Assembly (NCBI GenBank): GCA_029204225.1
Contig: CM055097.1
Location: 28,691,192-28,755,191, forward strand
Origin: Diphasiastrum complanatum
Lineage: Eukaryota; Streptophyta; Lycopodiopsida; Lycopodiales; Lycopodiaceae
DNA length: 64,000 nt
Reading direction: 5' to 3'
Shown here piece after piece: positions 56,534 through 64,000 of this stretch. The stretch's first letter is position 1; every line of letters begins with the position of its first letter. The notes under the pieces are model-generated. The model was not told where the DNA came from. It made no database searches and saw only the letters and a program-made list of their open reading frames with translations. The position numbers were made by a program, and so were the translations under genes.

Positions 56534-59219
56534 TCAGTGGTCCTTGTGATGTTCTGCACGATTAGGAGACGTGATGTCTTCCTTTGCAGAAGCTCTGTGA
56601 TCATCTTCGTGATGCGAATGATGAAGAGGAGCGAGCTTGCTTAATTTTTTAAATCCAGTTATCCAAGTTGAAAAAGTCTTATGCTTGGCAAAGTGGTGCA
56701 TTTCTTCATGAAAGCGACTATATTGACTTCGAACCTCAGAAACTTCTTGCTTTAGATTGTCCATTTCCAATCGCATTAGTTTCATCTCTTCATTTACCTT
56801 GGCCAATCCCTCCGAATTAGGGCTAGGATGAAGAGAGGTTTGAAACAGGCCGACTTCCTTCAAATTGTCATCTGATTTAAGAAACTCTTCAGGCTTCCTT
56901 CGTGCCAATGCATTCCTCACCTTGATATAATCGCAGAATAGAACTTGAACCACTGTTCGTAGTGGAAGGCGTTCATTTTGAAAAGCATGCACGCATGCCT
57001 GAAGTGAGAGCTTCTGACAGTCCATAATTCTGCATACCTTTTTTCTTTCATGTTCTGTTAACCTTGGATGGGTCTAAAATCACAAAGCCACTAGAAGTCG
57101 TTAGTCGATACTCTAATCGGAATATTATGCTAGAGGTTAGTACAAAACTCTGTAGAGAAGTAGCCCAATCCACATGTCTGTTTACAATTAAAGTCTAGGC
57201 TTGCATCAGAATATGTTCTACATGAAGAAATGCTGCCTAATAAGCTGAGGAATATACCTTCAGGAAGATGTCTATAGCGCGGTAGAGACCATCGTGAGAA
57301 AGGCGGGAACCATCTGGTATTAGTTCTGCGAAACTTTCAAATTTTGTTAAGGATAGATTTCTGTCCCTTGCTATTTCTGATAGGTAGCTATCTAAGAGTT
57401 TGGCCACTTTTAACTTGGCTGCCTGCCTTGGTTTGAAGGTCCTTGGCGATTCATCCAAGCCTAGCGATGGTGAAGAGTTCGAATGATAACTTTGTTCTGT
57501 GATTAAAAAATACTCTACGAGCCGCAGAACAAGCTCCACGTCAAATAAAGTTTCATACTCACTACAGAATGAAGGTATGAGCAGGTCATCGAGTGTTGCA
57601 TGATCAAGTTGCGATCCAACTCTTTTTTCTAGGTCCGCTTTACAACCTGCATCAGCATCCAGCATATTCGCAATTTTTATCAAGCGAATTAGGAACTTGC
57701 TAGGAATTGCACTGTCCTCGCGAGGAAGTATTCTTACAATGTGCTCAAACAGCGCTAAGTCTTGACGATGTAAAGTAGAGAAACCTTTTACAACTGAATC
57801 ACTTATTCCTGAGCCAGATACAGATCTTTCCCCTTCAACTTCTTCAGGGTCATGCATAACAATTTCATACTCTCTTGCCACCGCAGGCAACCATTTTAGA
57901 GAATAATGTACGATGACGGATCCAATTGACTCAGGTCTCATTCCCTTCGCCGCGAGGGCAACTATTACTTTGGTAAAGTGACCTACCTCGAGGGACACCA
58001 CATCGTCAAACCACCAGTCTTGCGCGATGTCGCTTGCAACACTGAAACCTATTGTATCATTGGCAAAGGAAGGATGATTCTTGGTCTCTAAGGTTATTTT
58101 GGTACCGGGAGATCTTACACCTCGGGGATCTGTACAAGCTTTCCAAGCGATTGATTCACAACATCTCTGAACAATCTTCAGATCTTCAGCCCAAGGAGAA
58201 AGGCGTTCACAGGTTTTTAGTACTGATATGGATCTTTTCCAAGACTGAAGAACAACGTTGTTTATGAACGTTTCTGCTTTTGAGATCAGGTTTCCTTCTT
58301 CAAGATCATCAGACATTTCAAGGTAATCTGCCATGCATCTCACTGCAGCGACGTTTGAAGCACTCAGATCTACAGGCATTCCATAACAAAATCGAGCAGC
58401 CAACTCAAAAGCTTCTGCGCCGCCAGACATATGAGCAAGTACAATTTGAGTCTTCTCCGCATCACGTGACTCGAACACAAGCCGATTGATACGGCCACTT
58501 CTGGAGAGCAATGGAAACTGCACAATCTCAAAAGTTTGTCAGACATTACAAGTCCAGTAGATATAATTTCATCCTTGACCAGAAAGTAGCAGCTACTTTT
58601 GATAACTGATCGACGTACGCAGAATCCCCAACTATTTGAGCAGTGTTAAGTGAAATATTCACTACTTTTTCTTTTCTTGCACATATCACCATAAAGCGTA
58701 CTCAACAACGAACCTTGTGGAGATGAAAATTTAAGCCGCCAACCTCCACAGTCAGGTCACTTTGTAGCTCGGTGGCAACAAACCTACAAGAAGGGTATGC
58801 TAAATAATTATCAATACAATGCTAAACCTCACCAAACTGTTATATCATGCCAAAAGCTCATATAATGATGAAGCGAAATGGTTCAGTTTACTTGTATGTA
58901 ACACAGATGAAGTACAAAGGACGGAAAATTATCCAGAAAATCAGGCTATTTCATGGAAGACGTACGAATAAATTTAAAAAGCTTTTGCATCTCGCATACA
59001 TTCTTGAATCCTGATCAGAACGCTCACCATAAACTTGAATTAATCTTCAGGCTTAATAAGAGTTACTGGAATTTGTACAGTCCGTATAAGTACTTACCAA
59101 GCCTCTCCTTTCCTTTGGAAGCCGTCGATTTTCGTACCCGTCTTGACAGGACTCATAATGAACGTAGCATTGTCATTGACGTGGACATCTACGTATATGG
59201 GTTCCTTCAAGCCATCCAT
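56534..59219 (-). CDS. BTB-NPH3 domain protein (NPH3/RPT2-like), four exons
   Basis: Predicted substrate adaptor of CUL3 ubiquitin ligases, of the plant NPH3/RPT2-like family that acts at the plasma membrane in blue-light, auxin-transport or developmental signalling. Exons (- strand): 59219-59098, 58783-58714, 58517-57258, 57073-56534; all GT..AG, phases match, 663 residues, within the family's usual 550-750. BTB domain about 45-145: ATELQSDLTVEVGGLNFHLH (exon 2), then KFPLLSRSG, FELAARFCYGMP and MADYLEMSDD. NPH3 domain from about 231 (DWWFDDVVSLEVGHFTKVIV) through FCSEYETLFDVELVLRLVEY to HPRLTEHERKKVCRIMDCQK-LS (start of exon 4). C-terminal coiled coil: KVNEEMKLMRLEMDNLKQEV. The tail is His/Asp-rich (HHSHHEDDH). 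Start chosen at the only ATG in exon 1 that reads in frame into the BTB domain. Which paralog it is (for example DOT3- or At5g67385-type) cannot be decided by eye. Confidence 0.93.
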
Positions 59220-61523
59220 CGCTCGCAAGTAGAACTCTGTCGCAATGGCTAGTCAGGATTAAGGATCTATAATTTCATTGCTCTACAAGCTCAGCAATCG
59301 TATGCAGCAGATTGAAGGAAAATTTTCTGTGTAATCGGGAAACAACAACACAAAATGAAATCCTTCCGAAGCTTAAATATTATAAGTTATAACTCTACGC
59401 TTAAATAAACTTATGCATCTAGACAAACGGAGCTTCATCATCATCAAGATATGTTGAGGAATCTGACTTCAGACTGCCACAAAGTAAAGGATCACTGCGA
59501 TGAGATGTAGAGCGTCTAGACTATCAAAACCGCAGCATGCACTCCATTGTAGAACGTCTTCGGTACTGAGGTATCAATACACGCATCCATCTGGGGAGCT
59601 CTATTCTCACCTGCATTGGAAATTAGGTCATGTGGGTGACGCCTCTTTGGCATCTAGGGTGGATTGGTTGGTCCCTCCAATCCAATTTTTGCTTGAATTT
59701 AAAAAAAAAAACGTATTTCTTTTAGTTAAGGGTAGTTTCAAGATTTAATGCCCCACAAATGCACTTTATTGCAAGGTTACATGGCTAGCAAATCCCTTGA
59801 CTTGCCCCTAAGCGGCATGCCAAAGTTGCCACCGCGCATGCTATGTAGGGCCATGTTTGGTGTTGTGTGATCCTTACAAACCAAAATAAGAAGCTTACGC
59901 GTGCTTATTGAATTTTTTGTCGACCAACAAGTGTATCCACCTAAATATTTTAGATTTATAGGTTTTTTATATGGCTCAAAATCAACTGGTTTTAGTTATT
60001 AATCTTAGGTCTTAAGGTTTTATTTAAACCTTTTACCGATTCCGTAATAGTTTTTTGGATTTTTTATAAGGTTAGTTTGAAAACTTTTTACGAGCGCTGG
60101 TTGCTTTATCCTCAACCATTTGAGCCAGAGGAACGATGTCTTAAAAATATATTCTTGATATTAAGATACTAAAAACATGGAGATCTAGAATACGATAAAA
60201 TCTATTATCTAAGCCAAGGTGCATAAAGCCCCCATCCTAAACCATAAATATGAGACAAATAGCCACATCCTAGCCTTGTAAAACCATAAAGATAAGACAA
60301 ATACTTTGACGTCAATAATCATTTTAAAATATAACAAAATGCACAAATTAAAAGATTGTTGCATCACCTAAAGTGGAACTTCACTTGATAAGGAATATAA
60401 CAATTTAAATGTATCAATATAATGTTTTGTATCAAAATTTGAGCCTTTTGAAATAAAACAAATATTCTATTTTTCATAAGTTTTAAATTTTGTGTAAACA
60501 TAAAAGAGCTTTGGCCAATGAATTTTTTAAATGACTACCTCTTAGCTTAATTAATTTTGTGATAGGCTTAATTGGTTTTGTGATTTAAAAAAAAATTGGC
60601 CCATGAATTGTTTAAAAGATGAGTTTTTGCTTAATAGATTCTGCTATGTATTATTTGAGTTATGGCTCTTAAAACCACATCTTATTTTTTAAAAAAGATC
60701 ACATTCTTGTTGTTTATAGCCATTTATGTAGCATTTAAACACCTAGGGATGTTGCCTAAGCAAGACATTGTGCCCATAAACACAAGGGGAAGGCTTTAGA
60801 GTGTCACTTGACGGCCCCTAAAGTCACGCTTCGTCGAATACATTCTTTTGAAACAAGAAGTGTGAGATTCTCATTCACATGCTTCATCCTACCATTTGGA
60901 TGATCTCAAGTCTTGAACTGTGGAGTAGGCCCTATTGGAGTTTTGGGGCCATGACGACTTGCTCTTATATGTTTGCGTTGGCTAAAGTTACAGGGGCGCC
61001 TTGGCCTTTTACATATGCATAATGGATTATACATGAAAAATTATGCTCATTTTCATATCTCTTATTGAGGGATGAGCTACACCACTATAGTGACAATGGT
61101 GGTGTAGCAACCATCTAATGGAGATAGGAGATGGTACCACCACCTCTTCACAATGGTGGAACCAGACCCCATCCTTAGATCTGTGGAACACCACCATTGC
61201 CACAACATTCATGGTGTGGAATACGTGTTCTCCTTATTGAGCTTATAGTGTGCTATCTTTATACAACCACTTGGTCAAAAAGTTCAAGTGCCAAAATACA
61301 TAGCAAAAGTTCACTCCAAAAAAATGAAGCTCTGATTTTGTTTTCTAATCTAAATTTAACTAATGCAAAGGCCTACTATGTTTCTAATCTTCATGTAAAG
61401 ATAAGCCATTGGAACCTTGCAACCTATTACACAATAGAAACCACCGAGCACACAAGTGGTGGTGTGCCCTCCCAAGGTGGAAGGCCAGCCCCTCCATGTC
61501 CACCCTAGAGGGAGACATCGGCC

Positions 61524-61525
<2 letters not shown>
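59220..61525. other. Upstream region of the BTB-NPH3 gene and intergenic DNA
   Basis: 59220-59500 probably carries the 5' UTR and promoter of the - strand gene; no clear TATA box was chosen. 59800-61000 is very AT-rich. Near 60215-60310 the phrase aaaccataaaNat(a/g)agacaaata occurs twice about 50 bp apart. At 61080-61205 words of the type accaccattg repeat on both strands. No coding domain. Confidence 0.5.

Positions 61526-61582
<57 letters not shown>
61526..61582. repeat. (AC)n microsatellite
   Basis: About 57 bp of AC dinucleotides. The Thr-His and Cys-Val ORFs read across it are artefacts. Confidence 0.98.
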
Positions 61583-61585
<3 letters not shown>

Positions 61586-61619
61586 TTGAAAATTCTTAGG
61601 ACTCTTAACCCCGCACCCT

Positions 61620-61647
61620 CCCCCCCCCCCCCCCCCCCTCCCCCCCC
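61620..61647. repeat. Poly-C tract
   Basis: 28 bases of C broken by a single T. A second shorter C run lies at 61795-61804. Length in such runs is unreliable in sequencing. Confidence 0.95.
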
Positions 61648-62272
61648 AAGCTCGGAGAAATTTTTTGATATGTCATGGCAAGAGCACTTCATAATACTTC
61701 AGCAGACCGAGTGAGATTGATGTTTTTAGCATTATTAGCAAGGCTGGCTGATTATGTTATAAAAACAAGCCTCGTAATAAGCCATAATGAGCACCCCCCC
61801 CCCCAAGTGTATAAAAATAGAACATGAAATTTCTATACGATGATTGTACGACACATCTTATACAGTACAAAAATACAGTAGATTTTAAAAATTATAGAAC
61901 CCACATATTTAACATATGACAATGCAAATAGATCAGAAAAAGACTGCCAACAAAAACGACGCTGCCAACGAGAAAGATGCTCCAACGAGAGAGACGAACA
62001 AACCACGTTTACAAAACTCGTTGAACAATTAACACCTCGTTGAACTTTGCAAAGACGTACATATGGTAGTTAAATTGTAAAGCTAAACATTAAAAACACA
62101 TCGAACTTCACAAAAACATAAAACGTGAATTAGACCTTATAAAAAATCTGAATTCGAAACAACACTAAAAACACATAAATACGGTAGTGAAACCATATAC
62201 ATATTATGGCAATAGCATAGTTTAATAGCATAATTAAACTGTATAAATACTTTGATAGCCCTGGTATTAACG
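61648..62272. other. AT-rich stretch without recognisable gene
   Basis: No coding motif seen; near 61945-62010 the word aacgagagagac-like repeats loosely. Confidence 0.45.
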
Positions 62273-62950
62273 TCAGTTAACGGGCAAGACATGCTCATTA
62301 TCTATTCTCGTTATCGCATAATGAAAGAAAGAAAATGAAGCGTGCTCAGTTCTTATCCGTGAACACCATTTACGCCCGAGAGGAATTAGGGCACCCTTAT
62401 TAATGATTCCTCCAGGCTCCAGGTCCTCCAGAAGAATGCGAATTGCCCTGACGCTTCCTTTCTGACGCCGTAGTGGACCTGGCCACTGGTCCCACGCCCT
62501 GGCTGCGGGGTCTTGGCTCTCCACCTTACAATCTAACTGTTGGGTCTCGGCCCCCCTGTCATTACAAATGGCCCTGGCCCCAGTTACCGGATGAATGGGG
62601 AATCCCGATGTAGGAGTCAGATGGTGGCAGTCAGCACGACGTAAAGCCCATGTAAGTTGGCCTTTAAGCACGTGGAGTATTAGTGACCCATAAAATAAAC
62701 TCGCTAATGCCCACAACATAAACCATAAAAAGGTGAGCGAGTTTCTAGCCCCCTTTGGAAAGCAAGATGCATAAACAAGTAAGTCGTTATAGGCACATGG
62801 CTTTGCGCCTATTTTATGGTCATGGTCCATGGATATAGGCAAGCTGCCAACTCCTTGTTTACACAAATATGCTTTGTGGGTCTTCCCTAGTGATGAACCC
62901 CATTGGTCTTGTGACACTTCACACAATGGAGAACAAAAAGATACCTTCAT
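62273..62950 (-). CDS. 225-codon ORF of unknown function
   Basis: Open from ATG 62950 to the TAA at 62273, in a segment that is more GC-rich than its flanks. The predicted protein has a hydrophobic stretch (TFLWFMLWALASLFYGSLIL) and no known domain that I can see. Composition is uneven (Cys and Pro in the first half, Arg in the second), which is as compatible with a GC-rich repeat such as an LTR as with a gene. No splice or promoter context supports it. Confidence 0.25.
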   Translation of the reverse strand: MKVSFCSPLCEVSQDQWGSSLGKTHKAYLCKQGVGSLPISMDHDHKIGAKPCAYNDLLVYASCFPKGARNSLTFLWFMLWALASLFYGSLILHVLKGQLTWALRRADCHHLTPTSGFPIHPVTGARAICNDRGAETQQLDCKVESQDPAARAWDQWPGPLRRQKGSVRAIRILLEDLEPGGIINKGALIPLGRKWCSRIRTEHASFSFFHYAITRIDNEHVLPVN

Positions 62951-63506
62951 TCATTTTTTTCTCTCAAAGATGCTTTAATTTGAAAGAACATAAGCATGCA
63001 CTCATGCAATCAACTATCAAGTGTAATATTGCATGGACCAATGCATGACAACCATGTAAGCAAGACACTTTCCCTTGTTCTTAGATGAGCTTATTCCCCT
63101 ATTCCACTTTTACTGAGGGTAGAGGCAAGGCCCCTCCTCATCCAACCATTGAGAAAGCTTTTTTTTGTGTTTCTCTCAAAGCAGATTGACCATACATTAA
63201 AGAGTTTTTACAAAAATACATGCAACAAAATAAAACTCAAAGAAGTAGCACTTTAGTAGTAGTAAGTTTTCATCAAGTAAGGGATACCTTGTGACTATTA
63301 TGCCCCTTTTTTAACATATTAAAAAGTAGAATATATATGTAGTTTTTTCCAGACATAGGTGCTGCTCTTTCCACCCTTCGTGTCCATATGGCTGCCATGT
63401 GACACTTCTAGACTGGTCAATCAGAGTCAAACTGCTTATTATGCTTCGTAAGGTACATGTGAAAAAAGTCAAGGTATCCATTACGCAATGGAATCCGTCG
63501 CACAGA
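62951..63506. other. Stretch without recognisable gene
   Basis: AT-rich with no conserved frame. Confidence 0.45.
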
Positions 63507-63604
63507 GGACATTTTGCCCAGTTCGGCTTTCCAAAATTTATTAGGCTCAACCCCTCTGGGCCTCGCCTAAAAAATTCTAGAAATCCTTACCGGGCAAAAT
63601 GTCC
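63507..63604. mobile_element. 98-bp foldback (MITE-like) element
   Basis: Perfect 13-bp terminal inverted repeats: ggacattttgccc (63507-63519) and gggcaaaatgtcc (63592-63604). The interior is also largely self-complementary (ttaggc at 63541 with gcctaa at 63565, and flanking A/T arms). No target duplication is evident. The central words gcccagagggg and gagcctaa also occur, in reverse orientation, at 55323-55350. Confidence 0.6.
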
Positions 63605-64000
63605 TAGGCCCGACACCTTCCATAATACGTTATTTTGTTTCAAATACTTGAGTATTTGTAATTATTTGTGATTCAAAATTACTTAATTCATAAGTGGTTA
63701 ATAAATCTCAATTTGCATTGTAGATCAATGAATGATGGGTCTTGTTAGAAAAGTATGTCAAAATTCAAACTTGAAAGTAAGAAATCTAATAATAAGAACC
63801 TTGTAAAGAATACTTGTAAGAGGTTGCAGGTACACTAGCAAGCATTGCATCCCATACACTATCATTGAATTAAATTGATTGAAGGCATAATAAGGAATCA
63901 CCCTTCAAAACGTGGCCCCAATGAATTTATGTATTTGCATCTCATCGTTAAGGGAAAAAAAAAAGACGTCTTATAACTTGCATCTCGAAAAAAAAGGAAC
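63605..64000. other. Right end of the window, no recognisable gene
   Basis: AT-rich; no coding motif, repeat or RNA gene seen. Confidence 0.45.

Noticed and set aside
58052-58489. + strand ORFs opposite the NPH3 exon 3
   Set aside because: Antisense shadows of a conserved coding exon.
61356-61714. Overlapping ORFs on both strands around the AC and C runs
   Set aside because: They consist mostly of Thr-His, Cys-Val, Pro or Gly runs from the simple repeats.

Overview
This is a stretch of flowering-plant nuclear DNA. The two intact genes have short exons with GT..AG introns, their closest relatives are plant families, and most of the remainder is decayed LTR retrotransposon with long GA/CT/CA microsatellites. 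The species cannot be named from the sequence; the coding style fits a dicot or magnoliid with a TE-rich genome.

Two host genes look complete. On the + strand (14840-25026) nine exons join in frame into a 924-residue bromodomain protein. It belongs to the plant group whose Arabidopsis members BRD1, BRD2 and BRD13 are SWI/SNF-type remodeler subunits. On the - strand (59219 down to 56534) four exons join in frame into a 663-residue BTB-NPH3 protein, the family of NPH3/RPT2-like adaptors of CUL3 ubiquitin ligases. The bromodomain gene has a repeated intron 1 and two long introns (3 and 5) that have collected foreign sequence.

The rest is a nest of retroelements. From left to right: a copia RNase H end with polypurine tract and LTR start, and a gag relic (1-1.6 kb); a broken - strand coding region that may be an endogenous viral relic (3.5-4.9 kb); copia element A (about 5.9-10.9 kb), whose gag is split by a 2-kb insert carrying intron-containing exons of a prolyl oligopeptidase gene; copia gag, LTR and integrase fragments and a - strand gag relic (26-30 kb); copia element C (30.9-34.2 kb) abutting Ty3/gypsy relics (34.2-39.1 kb); a - strand copia element B next to an inverted LTR fragment (39.1-41.6 kb); and another LTR with primer binding site followed by gypsy gag (41.6-43.6 kb).

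At 43.7-51.8 kb a block of about 3.03 kb (gypsy gag/protease plus a nested - strand copia 5' end plus a gag-like N-terminus) occurs twice in direct orientation with few differences. The second copy also holds a 549-bp solo LTR. The region ends with a retroelement that has unfamiliar ORFs directly before a polypurine tract and 3' LTR (51.8-54.3 kb). A tRNA-derived SINE candidate lies at 55.5 kb, and a foldback element and an unassigned 225-codon ORF lie near the right end.

The most notable items are the captured prolyl oligopeptidase fragment, the recent 3-kb block duplication, the degenerate virus-like coding region, the unusual ORFs before the 3' LTR at 53.7 kb and a near-perfect 50-bp palindrome at 29.15 kb. 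No new functional system could be demonstrated.
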